The notes below the pieces were generated by a model. It saw nothing but the letters and a program-made list of their open reading frames with translations. It was not told where the DNA came from and ran no database searches. Below, piece by piece: positions 25,874 to 34,908 of a stretch of 64,000 bases of DNA (positions are counted from its first letter, which is position 1; each line of letters begins with the position of its first letter). Source of the DNA: Kitasatospora sp. MAA19 (lineage in GTDB: Bacteria > Actinomycetota > Actinomycetes > Streptomycetales > Streptomycetaceae); NCBI RefSeq assembly GCF_029894125.1, contig NZ_JARXYZ010000010.1, forward strand, positions 186,001 through 250,000, in the 5' to 3' direction. Position numbers and translations under genes: made by a program.

Positions 25874-27646
25874 ATGCCGCTCACCCCCCTGCCGCTGGCC
25901 GACCCCGGCAGTCCTGATCTCTCCTCACCCCTGGCCTTCCTGCGCTGGCTGCAGCGCGGCCAACGGCGCGGGCAGGTGGTCGCCACCTGCTGGGCGCTGC
26001 TGGAGATGGGCGGCCAGGCGGCGCTGCCGATACCGCTCGGGTGGGGCGTGCAGGCCGCCGTCGACGGCGAGGCCGCCGGGATCTGGCGGGCCGGCGCCCT
26101 CGCGGTGGCGCTCGCCGCGCTGGCCGCGCTCGGTGCCGTGATGCTGCACCGCCAGGCCGTCTGGAACTGGATCCACGCCGCTTGCCACGTGCGGCAGTTG
26201 GTGGCCCGACAGGCCTCGCGGCTGGGTGCCGGGCTGTCCCGCCGGATCGCCACCGGGGAGGTCGTCGCGGTCGGCAGCGGGGACGTCGAACGGATCGGCT
26301 GGTACGTCGAACTCGTCGCCCGGGTCCGGGCGGCGGTGATCGTCTGGCTGGCCGTGAGCGTGGCCGTGCTGGTGGTCGAACCGGTGCTCGGGATCGGGGT
26401 GCTGCTCGGCGTCCCGGTGCTGGCGGCCGCCGTCTGGCCGCTGATCGGGCCGTTCGAGCGCCGGTACGAGCAGCAGCGCACGCTCGGCGGCAAGGCCACC
26501 GAGCTGGCCGCCGACACGGTGGCCGGGCTGCGGGTGCTGCGCGGCATCGGCGGCGAGGAGCTCTTCCTGGAGCGGTACCGGGTGGCCTCCCAGAAGGTCC
26601 GGGCCGCGGCCGTCCGTTCGGCCCGGCTGTGGTCGCTGATGCAGGCCCAACAGGTGCTGCTGCCGGGCCTGTTCGTGGTCGGGGTCACCTGGTACGGTGC
26701 CCGGCAGGCGGCCGCCGGGGAACTCGCCGTCGGCACCCTGATCGCCGTGTACGGCGCCACCGCGTTCCTCGCGGCGCCGCTGCGGATCCTGGGCGAGGCC
26801 GCGCACGCCTGGAGCGTCGCCCGGGTCTCCGCCGGGCGCGCCGTCCGGGTGCTCTCACTCGAACGGACCAATGGCGTGGCCGAGGCCTCGCTGACCCGGC
26901 CCGGGCAGGCCGACCTGTTCGACCCGGCGACCGGGTTGACCGCGCGGGCCGGTGAGCTGACCGCGGTCGTCTGCGGGGACCCGGACTTCGCCGGGGCGCT
27001 CGCCGAGCGGCTCGGTGGGCACGTCCCGGTGGCCGAGGGCGAGCAGGAGCAGCCCTCCGTCCGGCTCGGCGGGACCGAACTGGACACGGTGCCGCTGGCC
27101 GAGGCCAGGGCGGCGGTGCTGGTGCACGACAAGGAGCCGGTGCTGCTCTCCGGCACACTGGCCGGGCTGTTCGAGATCCCGTCCTCGGGGCGGGTCTCGG
27201 TGGCCGAGGCGCTGGCCGCCGCCCGGTCCGACGACGTGCTGGAGGCCCTGGTGGACGGCTCACCGGACTGCGGGGGCGACGCGATGCGCGCCCGGATCAC
27301 CGAGCGCGGGCGCTCGCTGTCCGGCGGGCAGCGCCAGCGGCTCGCGCTGGCCCGTGCGCTGGTGGCCGACCCGCCCGTCCTCGTGCTGGACGAGCCGACC
27401 AGCGCGGTGGACGCCCACACCGAGTCGAGGATCGCGACCGGGTTGCGGGACACCCGGGCCGGGCGCACCACCGTGGTGTTCGCGACCAGCCCGCTGCTGC
27501 TCGACCAGGCGGACCGGGTGGTGCTGCTGCGCGAGGGCCGGGCGGCCGTCGCGGGGCGGCACCGCGACCTGATGCGGACCGAGCCCGCCTACCGGGCCGT
27601 GGTCACCCGCGACGAGGAGCCGGCGCCGGTGGGGGAGGCCGTATGA
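25874..27646 (+). CDS. ABC exporter half-transporter with degenerate nucleotide-binding site
   Basis: A 590-residue type IV exporter subunit: an N-terminal six-helix membrane domain (about residues 30-310) and an NBD. The NBD keeps the signature SLSGGQRQRLALARA (about 481) and Walker B VLVLDEPTSAVD (about 502). The Walker A loop is replaced by CGDPDFAGAL (about 368, no GKS/T), and the H-loop histidine is Ser (VVFATSPL, about 534). It therefore cannot hydrolyse ATP with its own Walker A, but supplies the signature to the partner encoded downstream. The ATG at 25874 follows GGAG. Cargo unknown. Confidence 0.92.
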   Translation: MPLTPLPLADPGSPDLSSPLAFLRWLQRGQRRGQVVATCWALLEMGGQAALPIPLGWGVQAAVDGEAAGIWRAGALAVALAALAALGAVMLHRQAVWNWIHAACHVRQLVARQASRLGAGLSRRIATGEVVAVGSGDVERIGWYVELVARVRAAVIVWLAVSVAVLVVEPVLGIGVLLGVPVLAAAVWPLIGPFERRYEQQRTLGGKATELAADTVAGLRVLRGIGGEELFLERYRVASQKVRAAAVRSARLWSLMQAQQVLLPGLFVVGVTWYGARQAAAGELAVGTLIAVYGATAFLAAPLRILGEAAHAWSVARVSAGRAVRVLSLERTNGVAEASLTRPGQADLFDPATGLTARAGELTAVVCGDPDFAGALAERLGGHVPVAEGEQEQPSVRLGGTELDTVPLAEARAAVLVHDKEPVLLSGTLAGLFEIPSSGRVSVAEALAAARSDDVLEALVDGSPDCGGDAMRARITERGRSLSGGQRQRLALARALVADPPVLVLDEPTSAVDAHTESRIATGLRDTRAGRTTVVFATSPLLLDQADRVVLLREGRAAVAGRHRDLMRTEPAYRAVVTRDEEPAPVGEAV

Positions 27647-27728
27647 GCGGCCGAAGGGGCGCGCGCGGTGTCCGCCCTGCCCGTCCCGCCTGTCCTGCCT
27701 GTCCTTCCACGCAGCTGAGGAGCACGTC

Positions 27729-29501
27729 ATGAAGCCCCCCGTCCATCAGGAGCAGGGGCCGACCACCACCCTGCCGGTCGGCTCCCCGGCCGCCGTGCGC
27801 GCGTACCTGCGCCTGCTCGCCCGGCGCCACCGCGCAGGGTTCTCCTCGGTGGTGGCACTGCACTCGGTGGCCACCGTGGCCGGGCTGGTCGGGCCCTGGG
27901 TGCTCGGCAGCCTGGTCGAGTCGCTGGCGACCGGCACCGCCGAGGGCGCCATCGCGGTCGCGGTCGGCTGGTACCTGCTGGCGCTGGTGGTGCAGTCCGC
28001 CTTCACCGGCTGGTCCCGGATGCGCGGAGCGGTCCTCGGCGAACGGGTGCTGGCCGACCTGCGTGAGGACTTCCTGGTCCGCTCGGTCGCGCTGCCCACC
28101 GGAGTGCTGGAGCGGGCCGGCACCGGGGACCTGGTCTCCCGGGGCACCACCGACGTCGACCGGCTGGACAAGTCGGTGCGCGAGGCGGTGCCCGAACTCG
28201 CCGTCGCCGTCGTGTCGTTGCTGCTGGTGATCGGCGCCCTGCTGGTCACCTCGCCGCTGCTCGCGCTCACCTCGCTGATCGGGCTGCCGCTGCTGCTGGT
28301 CAGCTCCCGCTGGTACTTCCGGCGCGCGCCGGAGTCCTACCGCAACGAGTCGTCCGGGTACGCCGCGGTGAACACCGTGCTGGCCGAGACGGTGGACGCC
28401 GGGCGGACGGTCGAGACGCTGCGCCTGGGCGACCAGCGGATCGGGCTGACGGACCGCAAGCTGCGCGAATGGCTCGCCTGGGAGCGCTACACCCTGTGGC
28501 TGCGCTCGGTCTGGTTCCCGACCATCGACGCGGTCTACTCCTCGGCGGTGCTGGCCACCCTGGTGCTCGGCGGACTGTTCACCCTCCAGGGCTGGATCAC
28601 CGTCGGCCAGTTGACCACCGGGGTGCTCTACGCGCAGATGCTGACCGGCCCGGTCGACCTGATCCTGCGCTGGTACGACGAGCTGCAGATCGGCCAGGCC
28701 TCGCTGGCCCGGCTGGTCGGCGTCCGCGAGGTGCCCGAGCACGAGGGCGACGAGAGCGCCAGCCCGGACGGCCGCCGGGTCGAGGCCCGGGAGGTCCGGT
28801 TCGGCTACCGCGAGGGCGCGGACGTCCTGCACGGCATCAGCCTGGACGTCGCGCCGGGCAGCCGGGTCGCGCTGGTCGGGCCGTCCGGCGCGGGCAAGTC
28901 CACGCTGGGGCGGCTGCTGGCCGGGATCTACGCCCCCGGGCGCGGCAGCGTGACGCTCGGCGGCGCGGCGTTGGCGCGGATGCCGGCCGAGCGGGTGCGG
29001 GCCGAGGTCGCCCTGGTGAACCAGGAACACCACGTGTTCGTCGGCACCCTGCGGGACAACCTGCGGCTGGCGGCGCCGATGGCGGAGGACACCGAACTGC
29101 GGTCCGCGCTGGACGCGGTGGAAGCCGGCGGCTGGGTGGACGCGCTGCCGCACGGCCTCGACACCGAGGTCGGCTCCGGCGGCACCGTGCTGACCCCGCC
29201 GCAGGCCCAGCAACTGGCCCTGGCCCGCCTGGTGCTGGCCGACCCGCACACCCTGGTGCTGGACGAGGCCACCTCGTTGCTGGATCCGCGCGCCGCCCGG
29301 CACCTGGAGCGCTCGCTCGCCCGGGTGCTGGAGGGCCGCACGGTGATCGCCATCGCCCACCGGCTGCACACCGCGCACGACGCGGACGTGATCGCGGTGG
29401 TCGAGGGCGGGCGGATCAGCGAGTACGGCAGCCACCCGGAGCTGGTGGCGGCCGGCGGCCCGTACGCGGCGCTCTGGCGCTCCTGGCGGGACGAGCGGTA
29501 G
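27729..29501 (+). CDS. ABC exporter half-transporter, catalytic partner
   Basis: A 590-residue subunit with the same domain order as its neighbour. It has an intact Walker A GPSGAGKST (about residue 383), Walker B LVLDEATSLLD (about 511) and H-loop IAIAHRLHT (about 540), but its signature is LTPPQAQQLALARL instead of LSGGQ. Combined with the upstream protein this gives one consensus ATP site (its Walker A plus the neighbour's LSGGQ) and one dead site. The ATG at 27729 follows GAGGAG. A strong terminator follows. Confidence 0.92.
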   Translation: MKPPVHQEQGPTTTLPVGSPAAVRAYLRLLARRHRAGFSSVVALHSVATVAGLVGPWVLGSLVESLATGTAEGAIAVAVGWYLLALVVQSAFTGWSRMRGAVLGERVLADLREDFLVRSVALPTGVLERAGTGDLVSRGTTDVDRLDKSVREAVPELAVAVVSLLLVIGALLVTSPLLALTSLIGLPLLLVSSRWYFRRAPESYRNESSGYAAVNTVLAETVDAGRTVETLRLGDQRIGLTDRKLREWLAWERYTLWLRSVWFPTIDAVYSSAVLATLVLGGLFTLQGWITVGQLTTGVLYAQMLTGPVDLILRWYDELQIGQASLARLVGVREVPEHEGDESASPDGRRVEAREVRFGYREGADVLHGISLDVAPGSRVALVGPSGAGKSTLGRLLAGIYAPGRGSVTLGGAALARMPAERVRAEVALVNQEHHVFVGTLRDNLRLAAPMAEDTELRSALDAVEAGGWVDALPHGLDTEVGSGGTVLTPPQAQQLALARLVLADPHTLVLDEATSLLDPRAARHLERSLARVLEGRTVIAIAHRLHTAHDADVIAVVEGGRISEYGSHPELVAAGGPYAALWRSWRDER

Positions 29502-29578
29502 CGGGCCGGTGCCGTCCGGGCCTGCCCAGGTCTATCGGGCAGGGATCGGCCGGGCGGACCTCAGAGGGGCGGGCTCCA

Positions 29579-29612
29579 AACCCGCACGGGGTCGGATTGC
29601 CCCGTGCGGGTT
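29579..29612 (+). terminator. Terminator of the heterodimeric ABC exporter
   Basis: A perfect 13-bp stem (AACCCGCACGGGG / CCCCGTGCGGGTT) with an 8-nt loop, 78 nt after the exporter stop and before the LapA-like gene. Confidence 0.9.
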
Positions 29613-29675
29613 ACTCCCTGACCCGTAAGGGCGCGTAACCGGGCAAATCGGCGTCCTGGCCCGCAGACTGCTCCG

Positions 29676-29921
29676 GTGACCAAGATTTCGGACGGCTCGG
29701 CCGGCTCCAAACGCAGCGAGATCGGTGGGATCCCCACCCGGTACATCGGGATCGGCGTCCTCGGCGTCCTCGCCGTGTGGTTCCTGTTCGCGAACCTCGA
29801 CGAGGTGAAGATCCAGTTCTGGGTCTTCACCGTCACCACGCCGCTCTGGATCGCACTGCTGGCCACGCTGCTCGCCGGCGGTGCGCTGGGCTGGCTGCTG
29901 AAGGGGCGACGCGGCCGGTGA
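29676..29921 (+). CDS. LapA-domain small membrane protein
   Basis: An 81-residue protein with two membrane helices (IGIGVLGVLAVWFLFANL and PLWIALLATLLAGGALGWLL) joined by a short loop containing the DEVKIQFWVF strand, as in the LapA (DUF1049) family, ending in the basic KGRRGR. GTG start at 29676. Its TGA overlaps the GTG of the next ATPase gene, so it leads the glutamate-transport operon by position; a role in that transport is not established. Confidence 0.82.
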   Translation: MTKISDGSAGSKRSEIGGIPTRYIGIGVLGVLAVWFLFANLDEVKIQFWVFTVTTPLWIALLATLLAGGALGWLLKGRRGR

Positions 29922-30697
29922 CCAGCGCTCCCGGGCCGGCCCAGGCAGGGCCCGCGGCCTTCACACCGCTGATCGAGGTGCGCGGTGTCAACAAGCACTT
30001 CGGCGACCTGCACGTCCTGCAGGACATCGAACTGACCGTCGGCCGCGGCGAGGTCGTCGTGGTCATCGGGCCCTCCGGCTCCGGCAAGTCCACGCTGTGC
30101 CGGGCGATCAACCGACTGGAGCCGATCGAGGACGGCACCATCCTGATCGACGGCGAGCCGCTGCCCGAGGAGGGCAAGGGGCTGGCCCGGCTGCGCGCCG
30201 AGGTCGGCATGGTGTTCCAGTCCTTCAACCTGTTCGCGCACAAGACCGTGCTGCAGAACGTCTCGCTCGCGCAGATCAAGGTCCGCGGCCGGCCGCGGGC
30301 GGAGGCGGACACCAAGTCCCGCGCACTGCTGGAGCGGGTCGGGCTGGCGGCGCAGGCCGACAAGTACCCGGCCCAGCTCTCCGGCGGCCAGCAGCAGCGG
30401 GTGGCGATCGCCCGGGCGCTGGCGATGGACCCGAAGGCGCTGCTGTTCGACGAGCCCACCTCGGCGCTCGACCCCGAGATGATCAACGAGGTGCTGGACG
30501 TCATGCGCCAGCTCGCGCGCGAGGGCATGACGATGGTCGTGGTCACCCACGAGATGGGCTTCGCCCGGGCCTCCGCCAACCGGGTGGTCTTCATGGCCGA
30601 CGGCCGGATCGTCGAGGACCGCGCCCCGGAGGACTTCTTCAGCGCCCCGGAGAGCGAGCGCGCCCGGGACTTCCTGTCCAAGATCCTGAAGCACTGA
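29918..30697 (+). CDS. gluA: Glutamate/polar amino-acid ABC importer ATPase
   Basis: A 259-residue ATPase of the polar-amino-acid uptake family. Walker A GPSGSGKST (about residue 49), Q-loop GMVFQSFNLFAHKTV, signature LSGGQQQRVAIARAL and Walker B ALLFDEPTSALDPE are all intact. It powers the two permeases downstream. The start is the GTG overlapping the LapA-like gene stop. The gene symbol follows the gluABCD order; glutamate as substrate is the usual assignment, not proven here. Confidence 0.92.
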   Translation: MTSAPGPAQAGPAAFTPLIEVRGVNKHFGDLHVLQDIELTVGRGEVVVVIGPSGSGKSTLCRAINRLEPIEDGTILIDGEPLPEEGKGLARLRAEVGMVFQSFNLFAHKTVLQNVSLAQIKVRGRPRAEADTKSRALLERVGLAAQADKYPAQLSGGQQQRVAIARALAMDPKALLFDEPTSALDPEMINEVLDVMRQLAREGMTMVVVTHEMGFARASANRVVFMADGRIVEDRAPEDFFSAPESERARDFLSKILKH

Positions 30698-30706
30698 GGC
30701 GGCGCC

Positions 30707-31627
30707 GTGACGAGGAAGACCACGCCCGCCGCCCCGGGCCGGACGCTGCTCGCCGCCGCCCTGCTGCTCGCCGTGCTGGCCGCCGGCTGCGGCAAGGCCG
30801 GCACCCCGCCGCCCAAGGGCCCGCAAGCGAGCGCGCTGCCCAGCTACCAGGTACGGGACGCCGCCTCGATCACCGGCTCGCTGACCCTGGACGCCGCCCG
30901 GAGCCGGGGCTACCTGGTGGTCGGCGCCAAGGAGGACCAGCCGTACCTGGGCGAGAAGAACCCGGCCACCGGCGAGTACTCCGGCTTCGACATCGAGATC
31001 GCCAAGATGGTCGGCGCCGACCTCGGCTTCGGGCCGGACCGGATCCAGTTCAAGACCATCGCCTCGGCCAACCGCGAGACCGCGCTGCAGAACGGTCAGG
31101 TGGACTTCTACGTCGGCACCTACACCATCAACGACAACCGGAAGAAGCTGGTCGGCTTCGCCGGGCCCTACTTCATCGCCGGGCAGTCGCTGCTGGTGCG
31201 CAAGAACAACACCAGCATCCACGGCCCGCAGGACCTGGACGGCAAGAAGGTCTGCTCGGCGGCCGGCTCGACGCCGTACCAGCGCATCCGGTCGCAGTAC
31301 CCGAAGGCGCGCCTGATCGGCTACGACACCTACTCGGCCTGCGTGGACAACCTGATCACCGGCCAGGTCGACGCCGTCACCACGGACAACGCGATCCTGC
31401 TGGGCTACGCGGCCAAGGCGCCGGACGAGCTCAAGGTGGTCGGCCCGCTGTTCTCCCAGGAGCCGTACGGGATCGGGACGCCGAAGAACGACACCGTGCT
31501 GCGGTACGCGATCGACGACGCGCTGGCGCGGAACGAGCAGAACGGCGACTGGAAGAAGGCCTACGAGGCGACCCTCGGCCTCTCGGGGGAGCCCGCACCG
31601 ACGCCGCCGCCGATCGACCGGTACTGA
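30707..31627 (+). CDS. gluB: Glutamate-type ABC importer substrate-binding lipoprotein
   Basis: A 306-residue solute-binding protein (SBP_bac_3). The signal peptide ends in the lipobox LAAGC with the lipidated cysteine at residue 28. The mature part has GYLVVGAKEDQPYLG, SGFDIEIAKMVGADLG and ANRETALQNGQVDFYVGTY, typical of glutamate/glutamine binders. GTG start at 30707, 9 nt after the ATPase stop. The tail is proline-rich. Confidence 0.93.
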   Translation: MTRKTTPAAPGRTLLAAALLLAVLAAGCGKAGTPPPKGPQASALPSYQVRDAASITGSLTLDAARSRGYLVVGAKEDQPYLGEKNPATGEYSGFDIEIAKMVGADLGFGPDRIQFKTIASANRETALQNGQVDFYVGTYTINDNRKKLVGFAGPYFIAGQSLLVRKNNTSIHGPQDLDGKKVCSAAGSTPYQRIRSQYPKARLIGYDTYSACVDNLITGQVDAVTTDNAILLGYAAKAPDELKVVGPLFSQEPYGIGTPKNDTVLRYAIDDALARNEQNGDWKKAYEATLGLSGEPAPTPPPIDRY

Positions 31628-31639
31628 GAGGGCCGCGCC

Positions 31640-32284
31640 GTGAAAACGCTGACCGACAACTGGTCGACCTACTGGGACGGCTTCCTCGGCACGCTCGCGC
31701 TCTTCGCGGTGAGCGCCGTGCTGTCGCTGGTGCTGGGGGTGCTGATCGCGGGCTTCAGGGTCTCGCCCGTCCGGCCGCTACGGGTGTTCGGGACGGCGTG
31801 GGTGACGCTGCTGCGCAACACGCCGCTGACCCTGCTGTTCTTCATCGTGGTGCTGGGCCTGCCGCGCTTCGACATCACGCTGCCGTTCTTCACCTTCGCG
31901 GTGGCCGCGCTCGGCTGCTACACCTCGGCCTTCGTCTGCGAGTCGATGCGCTCCGGCATCAACACCGTGCCGGCGGGGCAGGGCGAGGCGGCGCGCAGCC
32001 TGGGCATGAGCTTCGGGCAGACGATGAGCGTGGTGGTGCTGCCGCAGGCGTACCGGTCGGTGGTCGCGCCGATCGGCAGTGTGATGATCGCGCTGGCGAA
32101 GAACACGGCGATCGCCGGCTCGTTCAGCGTCACCGAACTGCTCGGCACCTACCGGACCATCAACGAGCTCGGCTACAGCATCATCTGGACCTTCGTCTGG
32201 ATCGCCGTCGGCTACCTGATCATCACCCTGGCCATCAGCGCCGTCTTCAACCTGCTGGAACGACGAGTGGCGGTGTCGCGATGA
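31640..32284 (+). CDS. gluC: Glutamate-type ABC importer permease 1
   Basis: A 214-residue His/Glu/Gln/Arg-type permease with about five membrane helices. The coupling motif that contacts the ATPase is GQGEAARSLGMSFGQTMSVV. GTG start at 31640. Its stop overlaps the ATG of the second permease (ATGA). Confidence 0.93.
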   Translation: MKTLTDNWSTYWDGFLGTLALFAVSAVLSLVLGVLIAGFRVSPVRPLRVFGTAWVTLLRNTPLTLLFFIVVLGLPRFDITLPFFTFAVAALGCYTSAFVCESMRSGINTVPAGQGEAARSLGMSFGQTMSVVVLPQAYRSVVAPIGSVMIALAKNTAIAGSFSVTELLGTYRTINELGYSIIWTFVWIAVGYLIITLAISAVFNLLERRVAVSR

Positions 32285-33150
32285 CCGTTCAAGCCTCGGC
32301 GCTGTACGACGTCCCCGGTCCGAAGGCGCTCGCCCGGCACCGGCTGTACGGGGGGATCGCGCTGCTGCTGATCGCGGCGATGATCGGCTGGATCGTCTAC
32401 ATGCTGTTCCACACCCACCAGTTCACGTACCAGAAGTGGATGCCCTTCGAGTACCGGGGCGTCCAGGACCTGCTGCTGCGCGGGCTCGGCAACACCCTGA
32501 AGGCCTTCGGCTGGACGGTGCTGTTCGCGCTGCCGTTCGGCGCGCTGTTCGCGGCCGGCCGGCTGTCCGACCACCGGGTGGTGCGCTGGCTCTCCACGCT
32601 GGTGGTGGAGTTCTTCCGGGCCATGCCGCTGCTGGTGATGATCTTCTTCGTCTTCGTGGCGCTCAAGGTGCAGCCGCTGTGGGCGCTGGTGACCGGGCTG
32701 GTGCTGTACAACGGCTCGGTGCTGGCCGAGGTCTTCCGGGCCGGCGTGCTCGCGGTGCCCAAGGGACAGCGCGAGGCGGCCTACGCGCTCGGCATGCGCA
32801 AGACCCAGGTGATGACGTACGTGCTGGTGCCGCAGGCCAACCGGGCGATGCTGCCGGCCATCATCAGCCAGCTGGTGGTCGCGCTCAAGGACACCTCGCT
32901 CGGCTTCCTGATCACGTACGAGGAGTTCCTGCACGCGGGCAAGCTGATCGCCACCAACCTCGACTACGACCTGCCCTTCATCCCGGTGGTGATCGTGATC
33001 GCGCCGATCTACATCGGCATGTGCCTGCTGCTCTCCTGGCTCGCCCGCTGGGTGGAGCGCCGCAGCCGGCGCAGCCCGAGCGTGCGGGGCGGGGCGCCGG
33101 TGGTCGAGGCCGGGGTGGCGATGGGGCTGCCGCCGTCCGCGCAGCAGTGA
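32281..33150 (+). CDS. gluD: Glutamate-type ABC importer permease 2
   Basis: A 289-residue permease pairing with the preceding one. The EAA coupling segment is GQREAAYALGMRKTQVMTYV. The first helix (YGGIALLLIAAMIGWIVYML) is followed by a periplasmic segment, then the core domain. The ATG at 32281 overlaps the upstream stop. The long frame extending upstream is a shadow of the earlier genes. Confidence 0.93.
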   Translation: MTVQASALYDVPGPKALARHRLYGGIALLLIAAMIGWIVYMLFHTHQFTYQKWMPFEYRGVQDLLLRGLGNTLKAFGWTVLFALPFGALFAAGRLSDHRVVRWLSTLVVEFFRAMPLLVMIFFVFVALKVQPLWALVTGLVLYNGSVLAEVFRAGVLAVPKGQREAAYALGMRKTQVMTYVLVPQANRAMLPAIISQLVVALKDTSLGFLITYEEFLHAGKLIATNLDYDLPFIPVVIVIAPIYIGMCLLLSWLARWVERRSRRSPSVRGGAPVVEAGVAMGLPPSAQQ

Positions 33151-33156
33151 GAAGGC

Positions 33157-33174
33157 TGGTTCGATCCTGAACCA
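33157..33174. promoter_or_regulatory. Inverted repeat TGGTTC-N6-GAACCA upstream of the LysR gene
   Basis: A perfect 6-bp inverted repeat with a 6-nt spacer lies 7 nt after the importer stop and about 86 nt before the LysR start. It could be a LysR autoregulatory site (T-N11-A type) or a weak end-of-operon hairpin. Confidence 0.35.
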
Positions 33175-33259
33175 TAGGTACGGATGGGGATGGGGCCGGT
33201 ACCTCAAATTTCCTCTTATGATTGCGGAGGCTGGACGACGACGACCGGGTGGAGGGGCA

Positions 33260-34174
33260 ATGGAGCCGGTGTTCGACTCGCGGCACATCAGGACGTTCCA
33301 CGAGGTCGTGAGGGCCGGCTCCTACTCGGCCGCCGCCCGCGAACTCGGCTACACCCAGCCCGCCATCACCCAGCAGATGAAGGCGCTCGAACGCACCGTC
33401 GGCGTCGCGCTGTTCACCCGGGCCGGGCGCGGACTGCGGCTCACCGAGGCCGGCGAAGCGCTGTCCCGGCACGCCGAAGTGATCCTCGGCAGCCTCTCCG
33501 CCGCCCAGCAGCAGCTCGCCGCGCTCGCCCGGCTGCGCGCCGGGCGGGTCCGGGTCTGCGCCTTCCCCAGCGCCAACGCCACCCTGATACCCGAGGCGAT
33601 GGCCCGGCTGCTCGCCGAACACCCCGGTGTGCGGGTCGAACTGCTGGAGGCCGAGCCGCCGGACTCCGTCCAGCGACTGCTGCGCGGGGAGTGCGACATC
33701 GCGCTGGCCTTCCGCTACCCGGGCGCCGCGACCGAGGTGCCGGACGGGCTGGACGAGATCCCGCTGATGGAGGACCTGCTCACCGTGCTGCTGCCCGTCG
33801 GGCACCCGCTCGGCCGCCGGCACGCCGTGCGGCTCTCCGACCTCGACGGCGAGCGCTGGATCGCCGGGTGTCCGCGCTGCCGGGCCAATCTGCTGCACGT
33901 CTGTGCGGAGGAGGGCTTCGCGCCGGACATCGTGTTCTCGACGGACGACAACCTCGCGGTACAGAGCCTGGTCGCCGCCGGGGTCGGGATCGCGCTGATG
34001 CCCGCGCTGGTGCTCTCCTTCATGTGCCACCGCAAGGTCACCGGGCGGGCCGTCGAGCCGCACCTGCGCCGGCAGGTGAGCGCGTACGTGCTGAGCGAGC
34101 ACCGGCGGATCCCGGCCACCGGGCTGGTGCTGGACCACCTGCGGCAGGCGGCGGCGAGCCGGGTCGGGTGCTGA
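33260..34174 (+). CDS. LysR-family transcriptional regulator
   Basis: A 304-residue regulator with an N-terminal winged HTH (RTFHEVVRAGSYSAAARELG, then YTQPAITQQMKALERTVGVA) and a LysR substrate-binding domain. The ATG at 33260 sits behind GGAGGGG; an upstream start (33218) is possible but less likely. It is followed in the same direction by cysteine dioxygenase and a putative sulfate exporter, so control of sulfur-amino-acid breakdown is plausible. A CPRC pair (IAGCPRCRANLL) in the effector domain may be redox- or thiol-responsive; this is speculative. Confidence 0.93.
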   Translation: MEPVFDSRHIRTFHEVVRAGSYSAAARELGYTQPAITQQMKALERTVGVALFTRAGRGLRLTEAGEALSRHAEVILGSLSAAQQQLAALARLRAGRVRVCAFPSANATLIPEAMARLLAEHPGVRVELLEAEPPDSVQRLLRGECDIALAFRYPGAATEVPDGLDEIPLMEDLLTVLLPVGHPLGRRHAVRLSDLDGERWIAGCPRCRANLLHVCAEEGFAPDIVFSTDDNLAVQSLVAAGVGIALMPALVLSFMCHRKVTGRAVEPHLRRQVSAYVLSEHRRIPATGLVLDHLRQAAASRVGC

Positions 34175-34319
34175 GGGGCCGGTGCGGCGGATGGCCGGGG
34201 GCTCCGGTGGGTGGCTGCGGGTGCTGCGGCTGAGTGCGGTCGATTCATAAGCTGGATTTGGGGGAGGGCTTAAGAACCATCGTTGGACGTGATAGGTGTA
34301 TGCGTCCGAACCTGCTGGC

Positions 34320-34901
34320 ATGACACCCTCAGCCACGGTCGGCAGCGACCGACTCACCGAGCGGATGGCCGCCCTGATCGGCGAGATCCGTGCCGTCGTG
34401 GACCGCGGACTGCCTCCGGAACTCACCGCCTACCTGGTCGGCGAACGCCTCGCGCCGCACCTGCACGCCGACCCCGACGGGCCTGACGCGCTGCTCACCC
34501 CCGCCCAGTGCGAGGGCGACCCGCAGCGCTACCGCCAGCACGTCCTGCACGCCGAGGAGGACGGCAGCTTCTCCGTCGTCGCCCTGGTCTGGCTGCCCGG
34601 CCAGCAGACCCCGATCCACGACCACGTCTCCTGGTGCGTGGCCGGTGTCCACCGCGGCCAGGAGAGCGAGACCCGCTACCGGCTGGTCTCCGACGGCCGC
34701 ACCGCCCGGCTGGTCGAGACCGAGCACGTGGCCGGCCCGGCCGGCACCGTCGCCGCCTTCGCCCCGCCCGGCGACATCCACCTGGTGCGCAACGCCTGTA
34801 GCAGCACCGCCATCTCCATCCACGTGTACGGCGCGGACGTCTCGCGGCTCGGCACCAGCATCCGGCGGGTCTACCGGCTGCCCGCCGACCAGCAGCAGTG
34901 A
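34320..34901 (+). CDS. Cysteine dioxygenase family protein
   Basis: A 193-residue cupin. The iron-binding histidines are in PIHDHVSW (H-x-H) and GDIHLVRN, with a further SIHVYG. Enzymes of this family oxidise cysteine to cysteine sulfinate with O2 and Fe(II); some prefer 3-mercaptopropionate. The ATG at 34320 is preferred to a GTG at 34296. It lies 7 nt before the sulfate-exporter gene, so the two are probably co-translated. The conserved SWCVAGVHRGQE after the metal site fits the bacterial type. Confidence 0.9.
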   Translation: MTPSATVGSDRLTERMAALIGEIRAVVDRGLPPELTAYLVGERLAPHLHADPDGPDALLTPAQCEGDPQRYRQHVLHAEEDGSFSVVALVWLPGQQTPIHDHVSWCVAGVHRGQESETRYRLVSDGRTARLVETEHVAGPAGTVAAFAPPGDIHLVRNACSSTAISIHVYGADVSRLGTSIRRVYRLPADQQQ

Positions 34902-34908
34902 GGGCGGC

